NCBI GenBank assembly: GCA_018262575.1
Contig: JAGSYU010000022.1
Location: 1-35,216, forward strand
DNA length: 35,216 nucleotides
Direction of reading: 5' to 3'
From: Pseudomonadota bacterium
GTDB taxonomy: Bacteria; Pseudomonadota; Alphaproteobacteria; Rhizobiales; Pleomorphomonadaceae
The notes under the pieces: model-generated
Seen by the model: only the letters and a program-made list of their open reading frames with translations
What the model was told of the DNA's origin: nothing
Databases searched by the model: none
Program-made: the position numbers and the translations under genes
Shown: piece by piece, positions 12,387 to 20,590 of the stretch
How the letters are laid out: each line of letters starts with the position of its first letter
Numbering within the stretch: the first letter of the stretch is position 1

Positions 12387-13475
12387 ATGGACAGGAAAAT
12401 GTCTCCCTTTCGCCCGGTGACGGTGGCTGACGTGGCGCGGCGCGCCGAGGTATCCAAGGCCACGGCAGCCCGCGTCCTTGGCGGCTATGGCCCGGTCAGC
12501 GACGAGGTGAAGCTGCGTGTCCAGGCGGCCGCCAAGGCGCTCGACTATCGGCCCAACGAACTGGCGCGTTCGATGAGCACCGGCAAATCCGGCACCATCG
12601 GCATTGTGGTCGGCGACATTGAGAATGCCTTTTTCGGCATTGCCGTGCGCAGCATTTCCGACACCGCTCACCGGCATGGCTTCAACGTCATCCTGGCCAA
12701 TTCGGGTGAGGAGGTGGAAGCGGAGAAGGCGGCGCTCAAGGTGCTGGTCGGCAAGCGGGTTGACGGATTGATCGTCACGCCGGCCGATAATCGCAACATC
12801 GCCCATCTCAGGGATATTGTCCGCTCGCGGCGGCCACTGGTGCTGTTCGATCGGCCGATCGACGGCCTCGCCGTCGACATGGTGGCCACCGACGACCGCG
12901 ACGCGGCCTTCGCCGCCACGATGCGTCTGGTAGAGGCCGGTCACCGGCGCCTCGCCTATGTCACCGCGCTCAATGCCGAGCCGCCGATTTTCATCGGCCC
13001 GGAGCAACTCTACACGTCGTCGGTCAAGGCGCGCATCGACGGGTTTCTCGCTGCCTGCCACGCCACCGGCATCGAGGAGCCCGAGCGCGGCATCTGCCTT
13101 GCCGGCGGCACCGCCACCGGTCAGCAGCGGGCATCGGTCGAGCAATTGTTGTCTGCTGCCGAGCCGCCGACCGCCATCCTGGCTTCGGACAGTTTGGTTG
13201 CCTTCGAGATCTTCAAGGCAATGCAGGCGCGGGGCCTGCGGATTCCGGAAGACCTGTCGCTGGTTTCCTTCTACGACGCCGAGTGGACGTCGGTGACAAC
13301 GCCGCCGATCAGCGTCATCGACCAGCCGGTCTATGACATGGGCACGCAGGCGGCCGAACTGTTGATTGCCCGTATCAACGGCGAGTCGCCCCCCGCCCGC
13401 CATTGCGTCCTTCCCACCCGCTTCATCGAGAGAGGCTCGATCGGCGCACCGCGCCGGACGATGGCGGCCAGCTGA
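12387..13475 (+). CDS. LacI-family transcriptional regulator
   Basis: 362 residues. The N-terminal helix-turn-helix and hinge (VTVADVARRAEVSKATAARVLGG broken at the turn, then DYRPNELARSMSTGKSGTIG) are followed by a periplasmic-binding-like effector domain (about 70-350) with GIVVGDIENAFFG, GKRVDGLIVTPAD, TAILASDSLVAFE and the C-terminal ISVIDQP segment. The recognition helix reads KATAARVLG instead of the common TVSRVLN, so its operator may differ from classical LacI sites. The start is uncertain: GTG 12375, ATG 12387 or ATG 12399, the last with AGGA too close. It faces the importer operon and converges with the FrlD-like kinase gene. It probably represses the importer until a sugar or fructosamine ligand binds. 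Confidence 0.9.
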   Translation: MDRKMSPFRPVTVADVARRAEVSKATAARVLGGYGPVSDEVKLRVQAAAKALDYRPNELARSMSTGKSGTIGIVVGDIENAFFGIAVRSISDTAHRHGFNVILANSGEEVEAEKAALKVLVGKRVDGLIVTPADNRNIAHLRDIVRSRRPLVLFDRPIDGLAVDMVATDDRDAAFAATMRLVEAGHRRLAYVTALNAEPPIFIGPEQLYTSSVKARIDGFLAACHATGIEEPERGICLAGGTATGQQRASVEQLLSAAEPPTAILASDSLVAFEIFKAMQARGLRIPEDLSLVSFYDAEWTSVTTPPISVIDQPVYDMGTQAAELLIARINGESPPARHCVLPTRFIERGSIGAPRRTMAAS

Positions 13476-13533
13476 CCGCGATCGGGCCATGGCCGGAAAG
13501 GGGCGGTCCGTCATCTCGGCGGGCACGGCGGCC

Positions 13534-14379
13534 TCAGTCGCTGGCGGGATGGGGGTAGCCGAAGGCACCGAAATAGGTACAGGTGGCGGCGGCGCATTCG
13601 GCGGCAAAATCGAGTGCGGCCTCGATCGTGCGGCCGCTCAGTACGCCGGTGAGATAGCCGGCGAGAAACGAGTCGCCGGCCCCCAGCGTGTCCACCACCT
13701 CGACCGGCTTGATACCTTGGCGGTGGCGTTGGCCGTCGGCCAGCCAGAAGGCGCCGTCGCTGCCGCGCGTCACCCCAACCGTGGCGACCCCGAAGCCGGC
13801 GACGTAGCCGATGAGATCGTCAATGTCGCCATCGGAAAGGCCGGAGCCGGACAGGAAGGCGCCGGTGATATGCGGGGCAACCGAGGCGATGTAGGTGGGA
13901 TCGCGATGGGTCGAAAAATCGAACGTCAGCGTTTGCGCATGCGCTCGGATCTTCGGCAGCTCGGGTTCGACGTAGCTGAACACCGAGGTGTGGACGTTGC
14001 CGAAGCTCTCGATGGCCTCGATATCCTCGGCGTCCATGCGCAGAGCAAGCGCCCGCTGGATGCCGCCCTTGTTGGAGCCCAGAAAGACGCGATCGCCCTT
14101 GTCGTCGAGCGATACGACGGCCTTGCCGTTCGGGCCGATCGCCTGCCGAAGGCGGCCGAGCCAGATACCCTCGCGCGTCAGGGCGTCGCGAACGTGGGCG
14201 CCTTCGGCGTCGCTGCCGATCAGGCCGATGTAGCCGGCCCGGGCGAGGCCGTCGCGCTTGGCCAAGACCGGCACGTTGACGGCGTTGCCGCCTGGATAGA
14301 ACTCGCCGCGATCTCTGTAGAAATCGACCACATTGTCGCCGATGCCAAGCAGGGCCGGCGAGGACACCGAAGCAGCCAT
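13534..14379 (-). CDS. frlD: PfkB-family sugar kinase, fructoselysine 6-kinase-like
   Basis: 281 residues of the ribokinase/PfkB fold. The substrate-binding start IGDNVVDFY with YPGGNAVNV, the central TFDFSTHRDP segment and the catalytic anion-hole motif DTLGAGDS (230-237, base Asp236) are present. GDNxVD plus FYPGGNAVNV is the pattern of E. coli FrlD as I recall it, which phosphorylates fructoselysine at C6. The start at 14379 has AAGGA 8 bases upstream; a GTG one codon earlier is also in frame. It lies downstream of the FrlB-like gene on the same strand with an 83-base gap containing a hairpin. The exact amino acid attached to the fructose cannot be told from sequence. Confidence 0.8.
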   Translation of the reverse strand: MAASVSSPALLGIGDNVVDFYRDRGEFYPGGNAVNVPVLAKRDGLARAGYIGLIGSDAEGAHVRDALTREGIWLGRLRQAIGPNGKAVVSLDDKGDRVFLGSNKGGIQRALALRMDAEDIEAIESFGNVHTSVFSYVEPELPKIRAHAQTLTFDFSTHRDPTYIASVAPHITGAFLSGSGLSDGDIDDLIGYVAGFGVATVGVTRGSDGAFWLADGQRHRQGIKPVEVVDTLGAGDSFLAGYLTGVLSGRTIEAALDFAAECAAATCTYFGAFGYPHPASD

Positions 14380-14425
14380 CACTCATCCTTTCGGCCGTCG
14401 CGGCACGGCCAACGTCACACAAGAA

Positions 14426-14452
14426 GCGGGGCAGGGCGGCCCTCCGCCCCGC
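14426..14452 (-). terminator. Hairpin between frlB-like and frlD-like genes
   Basis: GCGGGGC (14426-14432) and GCCCCGC (14446-14452) pair perfectly, with AGGG/CCCT able to extend the stem inside. On the minus strand it is followed by TTCTTGTGTG, the most terminator-like tail in the window, so read-through to the kinase gene may be partial. Confidence 0.55.
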
Positions 14453-14462
14453 CCTTAAGCTA

Positions 14463-15440
14463 TCAGTATTCCATGCGCCACATGTAGCGGCGAACGGTCA
14501 GCGGATGGCCGCGGCTGTCGGCGAGCGCCACCGCATAGGCGCGCAGCAACGCCGTGAACAGCATGGGCGTCAGATATTCGGCCGCGTCGCCGGCCTGCGC
14601 CTCGAGACCGAATTCAGCGGCGTCGAGCACGAGCAGGCGCTTGGAATACTTCTCCGCGAAGGCGAGTGCCCGCTCGTCCATCTTGCGGGCGTTGCCGAGG
14701 CCCTTCAGGACGATGAACGGCACGTCGAAGTCGGTGATCTCGAAGGGGCCGTGGAAATATTCGCCGGAGTGGATAGCCGCCGAATGTACCCACTGCATCT
14801 CCTGCAGGATGCAGATGGCGAAGGAATAGGCCGAACCCCAGTTGGCGCCCGAGCCCATGGTGTAAATGACCGGCTCGCGCTTGGAACTCTCAGCCCAGGC
14901 AGCGATCGACGGCTTGTGGCGCGCGATGACGGTCTCGATGGTCTTTGCCATGCCGGCAAGCGCCGCTTCGATCTTGGCGAGCTTGCCGTTACCCTCGCGG
15001 GCGGCGAGGATGCCGAAGACGAGGCGCATCAACATCGGCGCCGCGTGGTCCTCGGAAACGGCCAGCGGGTTGTACTGATAGAGGATGGTCGCCTCGGCCG
15101 CCTGATCGAGCGGCGAGTTCTCGAGGTTGGTGAAGGCGATGGTCAGCGCGCCGGCCTCGCGGGCATACTTGGCGGCGGCCACTGTCTCCGGCGTATTGCC
15201 CGAATGCGAGCACAGGATGACGACCGACCCCTTGCCGAGACGTTTCGGCGCCCGGGCCAGGAATTCGGCGGCGCTATAGGAGAAACTGGCGATCCTCTCG
15301 GCCTCGCGCTCGACGGCGTAATGGCCGGACATGAGCAGCGCGTTGGAACCGCCGCAGGCCACGAAGAAGATGTCCGTCACCGCCTCGCGGGCGGCCGCTG
15401 CCTTTACGGCTGCCTCGACGTTCTTCAGCACTTCTGTCAT
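14463..15440 (-). CDS. frlB: SIS-domain fructosamine 6-phosphate deglycase
   Basis: 325 residues with two SIS domains (about 20-155 and 190-310). FFVACGGSNALLMSG and ILCSHSGNTPETVAAAK form the first phosphosugar site; VIYTMGSGANWGSAYSFAIC, EMQWVHSAAIHSGEYFHGP and the terminal RRYMWRMEY belong to the FrlB group, which splits fructoselysine 6-phosphate into glucose 6-phosphate and the amino acid. Sequence pattern, the PfkB kinase downstream and the GntR/UTRA gene beside it all agree with an frl-type pathway. AAGGA lies about 9 bases before the start. A glucosaminate or related amino-sugar deaminase is the main alternative. Transcription should start near 15480, under the paired GACGTC boxes. 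Confidence 0.82.
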   Translation of the reverse strand: MTEVLKNVEAAVKAAAAREAVTDIFFVACGGSNALLMSGHYAVEREAERIASFSYSAAEFLARAPKRLGKGSVVILCSHSGNTPETVAAAKYAREAGALTIAFTNLENSPLDQAAEATILYQYNPLAVSEDHAAPMLMRLVFGILAAREGNGKLAKIEAALAGMAKTIETVIARHKPSIAAWAESSKREPVIYTMGSGANWGSAYSFAICILQEMQWVHSAAIHSGEYFHGPFEITDFDVPFIVLKGLGNARKMDERALAFAEKYSKRLLVLDAAEFGLEAQAGDAAEYLTPMLFTALLRAYAVALADSRGHPLTVRRYMWRMEY

Positions 15441-15462
15441 GATAGAATCCTTGATAACGTCC

Positions 15463-15505
15463 TATGACGTCATATACGCTAATATGGCTTACGGACGTCT
15501 GTCAA
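15463..15505 (-). promoter_or_regulatory. frlB promoter region with two GACGTC boxes
   Basis: TATGACGTCATA (15463-15474) is a perfect 12-base palindrome, and ACGGACGTCTGT (15491-15502) is a near-palindrome with the same GACGTC core, 28 bases away. On the minus strand TTGACA, a consensus -35, lies at 15505-15500 and overlaps the second box; the -10 is not clear. The form fits GntR/HutC-type operators, and the divergent GntR gene starts about 140 bases away. Confidence 0.65.
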
Positions 15506-15645
15506 CGCTGTTTTCAAAGCCAGGCCGCACAGCCGGGAAGGCGACACCGCGCCATTGGAAGGCGGTGGCTCTGCGCAAGGGGTGGTCGCGGTGGAAACGG
15601 TGACTTGGCGGACGTTCTGTGGCACCGTTGCCGCTCTATCGGCTG

Positions 15646-16416
15646 ATGTCGCATCCCGAACCGAGGAGAAAAGTCGTCTTGTCCCAGTCCGCCGACAGCC
15701 TTGCGAGGCAGGACGCTTCGCCGCTGTATCTCCAGCTCAAGAACAGTCTGACGGAGGCGATCCGGAGCGGACGCTACGCGCCGGGCGAGCCGGTGCCGAC
15801 CGAGACGCAGCTCTGCGAGCAATATGCGGTCAGCCGCATCACGGTGCGGCGAGCGATCAGCGACCTGCAGGAGGAAGGCCTCTTGGAAAAGCGGCACGGC
15901 AAGGGCACCTTCGTCTCCTTCCGCCGCATGGAGACCAGCCTCGTCGACCTTGCCGGCTTCTCGGAGACGTATTCGCTGCAGGGCTACAAGGTGAGCAAGG
16001 TGTTGCTCGGGATTGCCGAAGGCACCGCCGATGGCGCGCTCGCCCAGAAGCTGGCGATATCCAAAGGCGCGCCGATCCTGACCATCAGGCGGCTGATCAT
16101 GGCCGCCGAGGCGCCGATGACCATTGAAATTTCAGACTTTCCGCTGGCTCTGTTCCCCGGTCTCGCCGCCGAGATCGTCGGCGCGAGCTCGATCTACCAG
16201 CTGCTCAAAACCCGCTATGGCCGCGAGGTCCGTCATGCGCGCCGGGTCATCAACGTGCGCCTTGCCGGCCCCGAAGAGCGCGAGCCGCTCAACTGCCGCA
16301 GCGGCGAGCCATTGTTCGAGGTCGAGAAGACGGTGTTCGACGAGGTGGGCACGCCGCTGCAACGCTCGCTGCTGCTGACGCCCAGCAACCGGGTCAACCT
16401 CGTTATCCAGGTATAG
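15646..16416 (+). CDS. GntR-family regulator with UTRA domain (FrlR-like)
   Basis: 256 residues from ATG 15646. The winged helix (about 25-90: PLYLQLKNSLTEAIRSG, EPVPTETQLCEQYAVSRITV, LEKRHGKGTF) is of the HutC/FrlR type, and the UTRA effector domain (about 105-245) is recognisable from APILTIRRLIM, SSIYQLLKTRYG and LFEVEKTVFDEVGTP. UTRA domains bind sugar phosphates or amines, so fructosamine 6-phosphate is a natural ligand here. TTG 15679 has a much better ribosome site (GAGGAG, 10 bases upstream) and would give MSQSADSLARQ; this may be the true start. The gene is divergent from the deglycase gene and converges with the alpha-mannosidase gene. E. coli frl also carries a GntR/UTRA regulator. 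Confidence 0.9.
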   Translation: MSHPEPRRKVVLSQSADSLARQDASPLYLQLKNSLTEAIRSGRYAPGEPVPTETQLCEQYAVSRITVRRAISDLQEEGLLEKRHGKGTFVSFRRMETSLVDLAGFSETYSLQGYKVSKVLLGIAEGTADGALAQKLAISKGAPILTIRRLIMAAEAPMTIEISDFPLALFPGLAAEIVGASSIYQLLKTRYGREVRHARRVINVRLAGPEEREPLNCRSGEPLFEVEKTVFDEVGTPLQRSLLLTPSNRVNLVIQV

Positions 16417-16450
16417 GTCGCCGGCACCACGGAGCCGTGGCGACGGCGAC
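16417..16450. terminator. Bidirectional terminator-like hairpin
   Basis: GTCGCC (16417-16422) pairs with GGCGAC (16445-16450), and inside it CCACGG (16427-16432) pairs with CCGTGG (16435-16440). It fills the 46-base gap between the convergent GntR and alpha-mannosidase genes, with AAAA following on the plus strand. Confidence 0.6.
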
Positions 16451-16462
16451 CGAAAAGTGCCT

Positions 16463-19400
16463 TCAGAACCGATAGCTGGCGAGGCCGAAGGGGCGGCCGA
16501 GGGCGGTCTCCTGCTCTTGCGTTGTCCGTTCGAGCGCGTCCACGGCCGTGGCAGTCCTGCCTTGCGGCAGCGACAGCGAGAAGGGTCCGCGTCGTCCGGA
16601 TGCTTCCGACAGGCGCAGCACGTAACCCTTGCCATCCTCTGACGGTTTCAGCGCATGCAGGCGCACCTGCTGGCCGGCGAGGCCGATCGGCGCGATGTCG
16701 TAGTCGGCATCGCTGCTGGCGACGACGAAGGCCGGCGGCGTGGCGAGATGGTCGGCCTCGGCCTGCACCGTCTCGCTCCACCAGCGGCCGTCGTGCGGCA
16801 GAATGGCATAGACGAAGTGGTGCGCTCCCTCGTCGGCCAGCATGTCGGGATACATCGGCCCGCGGATAAGGCTCAGAGTCAGCCGATTGCCCTTGGCCGA
16901 GAAGCCGTATTTGTCGGCCGACAACAGCGCCGCGCCCCAGTCGGTCTCCGACAGCGAGGCAAAGCGGTGGCCGCAGGATTCGAACTGGGCGCGCTGCCAG
17001 GTGGTGTTGTCATGCGTTGCCCGGCGGGTGACGCCGATCGCCTGGTCAAACACCGCTTCCTCGGCCAACACGGTGACCGGGAAGACCGCCCGCAGGTAGG
17101 TGCGGCGGTCGTGCCAGTCGAGATCGGTGACCACTTCGAGGCGCGGACTGTTGGCCCACAGGCGCAGCTTCTGGCGAATGGTGCTGGCCGAATGGCGGCG
17201 GACGATCTCGATTTCCGCCAGATGCGGCCCTGCCGCGGTCACCCGGCGGCTCTCGATCGACAGCCATTCTTCCTCGCCCAGTTCGAAACCGGCCTCGATA
17301 TCCCAGGCGTCGTACTGCCGTGGCAGGTCGTTGCGATAGAGCATCAGCCGGTTGCCGGGGCCGTCGAGAAGTTCGCGGCCGCAGCGCTTGTCGACGAGGC
17401 TGGCAAGGCGGCCGAATTCGTCGAGCGTCACCTTGACGAAATCATTCTCCAGGACGTTGCCATCGGTGGTGACCGTTCGCGTACTTGCCGTTCCGGCGAA
17501 GGCCAGCGACAGCGGTGCCACCGGGCGATCGATGGCCACGACGTAGCCCTCCTCGGTCCGCTGCGGCCTGAGCGCTTCCGGCAACGGGGTACGGCTTTCC
17601 AACTGCAATGCCGTCTTGGCCGACCCGGAAACGTTGGCGACCAGCAGGCCATCGCGCGATCCGGCGCGCCGGGCAGCGATGGCGGCGAGATGCTGCCGGC
17701 TGATGACAGACGCGCGGTCGACGACACCCGAAAGCTCCCCCTCCGTCTGCTCATAGACCTCGCGCACCGACGAGCCCGGCAGAATGTCGTGGAACTGGTT
17801 GCGCAACAGCAGCGTCCAGTCGGCGGCAAGATCGGGCATGTCAGACGCCCCACCGTCGAGCGCGTCGATCACCGACATTGCCTCGGCGGTGACAAGGCCG
17901 GATTCGGCCCGACGGTTGAGCTGCTTGACGCGCGCCTGCGTCGTCAGCGTGGCGCGGTGATATTCGAGATAGAGTTCGCCCCGCCAGACCGGCAGCGCTG
18001 CGCTCTCAAGCTTTTCGGCCAGATCGAGGACGTGCGGTTCGAGGGCGCCGTGGCTGACGGTCGGAATGGCCGGCATGGCATTGAGGAACGGCAGCGATTC
18101 GATCTGGTCGGGATCCGGGCCACCACCGCCGTCGCCCCAGCCGTAGGAAGCGATCACCGTGTCGGACAGATCCTTGCCGCCATGGTTGCGCCAGACCTCC
18201 AGCAGGGCGGGCGGCGAGATGGTCATGTTGTAGCCTTCATGCGCCGAGGCGTCGAAGGTGTGCACGAACACCGGCGATCCGTCATTGCCATGCCAGCGGA
18301 ACAGGTTGTCGGTCAGGCGATTGGTCTCGTTCCAGGTCACCTTGATGGTGACGAGCGCCTCGATGCCGGCATGGCGCATGATCTGCGGCATGGCGCCGGT
18401 GAAGCCGAAGGTATCCGGTAGCCAGGCTACTTTGCTGATACGTCCGAAATGCTTCAGGAAATAGCTCTGGCCCAGCACGAACTGGCGCAGGAAGGCTTCG
18501 GCCGAGGGCATGTTGGTGTCGCACTCGATCAGCATGCCGCCGATCGGCTCCCACCGTCCCTCGGCGACCCACCGCCGAATCTCCTCGAACAGCGCCGGAT
18601 CTTCCTGCTCGACATGGGCGTAGAAGATCGACGACGACTGCAGGAAGCGGAAATCGGGGTGCCGTTTCATCAGCGAATTGACGCTCGAGAAGGTACGGAT
18701 GATCTTGCGCACGGTCTCCGGCTGCGGCCACAGCCAGGCGTAATCGATATGGGCATGGCCGCTGACCAGCACATTGCCCTGCTTGGGATAGGCCTCGCGC
18801 AGCTCGGCAACGAGGTCGTCGAACTGGCGGCTTGCCGCCACCACCGAGGCAATGACCTCATCGGACAGCGGTGCCGGCTGGGACGACGGTTCGAAGCTGC
18901 GTTCCCAGATGTCGCGCGCCCAGGCCCGGTCGGCGAGCCGTGGCCCGATCTCGGTGGTCACCGTCGGCAGACGCAGGCCGGAGACGACGACCGACGCCGT
19001 CTCGAACAGAGAACGTGCCAGTTCCTTGTCGGCGACGGCATCAGCCGTCTCCTTCAGCGTCGACAGCTGCCGGCGCAGATGGCGGATTTCCGGGTAATAT
19101 TCGTAGATCTCGGCCATGCCGAGCCGCGGCTCGCGGTTGGGAATGCCGAACAGCGTCCGGGCGGCCGCTTCCACCTGGATGCGGAAGGGCACCCCCCGCG
19201 GCGCCTCGAACCGGCGATGGCGTGGATTGGCCGAGAAGCTGTCGAGGAGTGCTCCGTCCGTCCCGACGAGCCGCACCAGCGACTCGCCGCCGAAATCAAA
19301 GCGCAGTTCCACGCCCGGACTCTCGGGCAGCGTCACGGGCTCGTCGAGTTCGAAACTATGGATGCCATGGCGATCGCCCCAGCCCTCGCCGAGGTCGATC

Positions 19401-19549
19401 TGACGCCGTGCTCCATCGGGGCCGGTTTCCACAAAAGGCCCCAAATGTCGCCGCGCCTTGAGCTCGAAAGCCTCCAGCTCATCCGCCCAGGTCTCAACGT
19501 GGCGGGAAAGCTGTTCCAGAGTTCTCTGACGGTCACGATAGGGGCGCAT
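16463..19549 (-). CDS. Alpha-mannosidase, glycoside hydrolase family 38
   Basis: 1028 residues, the usual length for bacterial GH38. An N-terminal beta domain (about 1-255) precedes the catalytic barrel with the zinc motif GHAHIDYAWLWP (His265, Asp269) and the nucleophile Asp379 in WLPDTFGF. NQFHDILPGSS, a conserved GH38 middle-domain motif, and a long C-terminal beta-sandwich follow. There is no signal peptide, so it should act in the cytoplasm on imported short alpha-mannosides, with retention of configuration. It is the last gene of the set dehydrogenase, LacI, mannosidase; the gap to the LacI gene is 51 bases. This locates a mannose-containing substrate in the pathway, though GH38 enzymes vary in linkage and some act on other sugars. 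Confidence 0.95.
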   Translation of the reverse strand: MRPYRDRQRTLEQLSRHVETWADELEAFELKARRHLGPFVETGPDGARRQIDLGEGWGDRHGIHSFELDEPVTLPESPGVELRFDFGGESLVRLVGTDGALLDSFSANPRHRRFEAPRGVPFRIQVEAAARTLFGIPNREPRLGMAEIYEYYPEIRHLRRQLSTLKETADAVADKELARSLFETASVVVSGLRLPTVTTEIGPRLADRAWARDIWERSFEPSSQPAPLSDEVIASVVAASRQFDDLVAELREAYPKQGNVLVSGHAHIDYAWLWPQPETVRKIIRTFSSVNSLMKRHPDFRFLQSSSIFYAHVEQEDPALFEEIRRWVAEGRWEPIGGMLIECDTNMPSAEAFLRQFVLGQSYFLKHFGRISKVAWLPDTFGFTGAMPQIMRHAGIEALVTIKVTWNETNRLTDNLFRWHGNDGSPVFVHTFDASAHEGYNMTISPPALLEVWRNHGGKDLSDTVIASYGWGDGGGGPDPDQIESLPFLNAMPAIPTVSHGALEPHVLDLAEKLESAALPVWRGELYLEYHRATLTTQARVKQLNRRAESGLVTAEAMSVIDALDGGASDMPDLAADWTLLLRNQFHDILPGSSVREVYEQTEGELSGVVDRASVISRQHLAAIAARRAGSRDGLLVANVSGSAKTALQLESRTPLPEALRPQRTEEGYVVAIDRPVAPLSLAFAGTASTRTVTTDGNVLENDFVKVTLDEFGRLASLVDKRCGRELLDGPGNRLMLYRNDLPRQYDAWDIEAGFELGEEEWLSIESRRVTAAGPHLAEIEIVRRHSASTIRQKLRLWANSPRLEVVTDLDWHDRRTYLRAVFPVTVLAEEAVFDQAIGVTRRATHDNTTWQRAQFESCGHRFASLSETDWGAALLSADKYGFSAKGNRLTLSLIRGPMYPDMLADEGAHHFVYAILPHDGRWWSETVQAEADHLATPPAFVVASSDADYDIAPIGLAGQQVRLHALKPSEDGKGYVLRLSEASGRRGPFSLSLPQGRTATAVDALERTTQEQETALGRPFGLASYRF

Positions 19550-19600
19550 GTCTGAATTCCAGTCGGTATCCGGTCGGGGCAGGGGCAGGGCTCGGGTGCG

Positions 19601-20590
19601 TCAGGCGGTAGCGCCCCATCGGGTCGAGCATGTCAGGGTGATGGTATCGGGCTTGTCGTCACCGGCCTCGTGCCGCTCGATAAGCTCGACGACGGCGTTG
19701 ATGAAGGCGATATGGTCAAGGCTGAGCGTGGTGAGGTCGTTGCAGTCCCAGCTGGCCATGGCGATGCCATCCTGGCCGACGATGGCGACGTCCTCCGGTG
19801 CCGATTTGCCCAGCACACGCTTCACGGCGTCGCGGGCACCGATCGCCATCACGTCGTTGCCGCAGATGATCGCGTCGGTCTTGGAACGGTGGACCAGCGG
19901 TACGGCCTCCTTGAAGCCGCTATCATAGGTGTAGGTGCCGGTGGCATCGGCCACGAAGGCAAGGCCGCGTCGGGCGAGCGCATCGGCAAACCAGGTTCGC
20001 CGGAGCTTGTCGATCCAGCTCGAACTTGTGCCGGAGAGATAGGTGAAACGGCGCTTGCCGTCGGCGACCAGCTTGTCGACGATCTCGTCGGCCGCCGCTG
20101 CACCGTCGATGCGGATGGTCGACACGTCCTCGTTTTCCAGCGGTTCGAAGGAAACGATGATCGGTTTGGTGGTTGGAAAGATGTCGACGGCGTCGCGCAG
20201 CGACACCATGTCCGAGAAGATCACCACATGGTCGACCTGATAGGTCGCGGCGAGTCGCATCAGCTGCAGCCGGTCGCTATGGTCGCCGCAGCACAGGATG
20301 ATCGGCAGCAGCTGGCGCGCCTGCAACGCGTGGACGAGCAACTGCTGCTCCTCCGCCTCGCAGGGATTGCCGATGGCATTGACGACCACGGCGACCAGGC
20401 GAGATCTCTGGTTGTTGAGCGAGCGGGCGATGGCGTTCGGCTGATAGCCGTATTTGCGCGCTGCCGCCAGGATGCGGCTGCGCGTCTCCTCGCCGATGCG
20501 GGCATCCGGCGAAAAGGCTCGCGAAATGGTTGCCGACGAAACGCCGACCAGTTCCGCAAGCTCTTTCGACGTGATGCGTTTCCTGCTCAT
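19601..20590 (-). CDS. LacI-family transcriptional regulator of the glycoside locus
   Basis: 329 residues. The helix-turn-helix reads ITSKELAELVGVSSATISRAF and the hinge GYQPNAIARSLNNQRSRLVA; the effector domain (about 62-329) includes YQVDHVVIFSD, IRIDGAAAADEI, RFTYLSGTSSS, AIICGNDVMAIGARDA and IVGQDGIAMASW. Its ATG overlaps the stop of the dehydrogenase gene as ATGA (20587-20590). Position inside the operon means it is produced with its target genes. The best candidate sites are the boxes at 21634-21649 and 21748-21758. The effector may be a mannoside or a derived keto-sugar; this is inferred only. Confidence 0.93.
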   Translation of the reverse strand: MSRKRITSKELAELVGVSSATISRAFSPDARIGEETRSRILAAARKYGYQPNAIARSLNNQRSRLVAVVVNAIGNPCEAEEQQLLVHALQARQLLPIILCCGDHSDRLQLMRLAATYQVDHVVIFSDMVSLRDAVDIFPTTKPIIVSFEPLENEDVSTIRIDGAAAADEIVDKLVADGKRRFTYLSGTSSSWIDKLRRTWFADALARRGLAFVADATGTYTYDSGFKEAVPLVHRSKTDAIICGNDVMAIGARDAVKRVLGKSAPEDVAIVGQDGIAMASWDCNDLTTLSLDHIAFINAVVELIERHEAGDDKPDTITLTCSTRWGATA

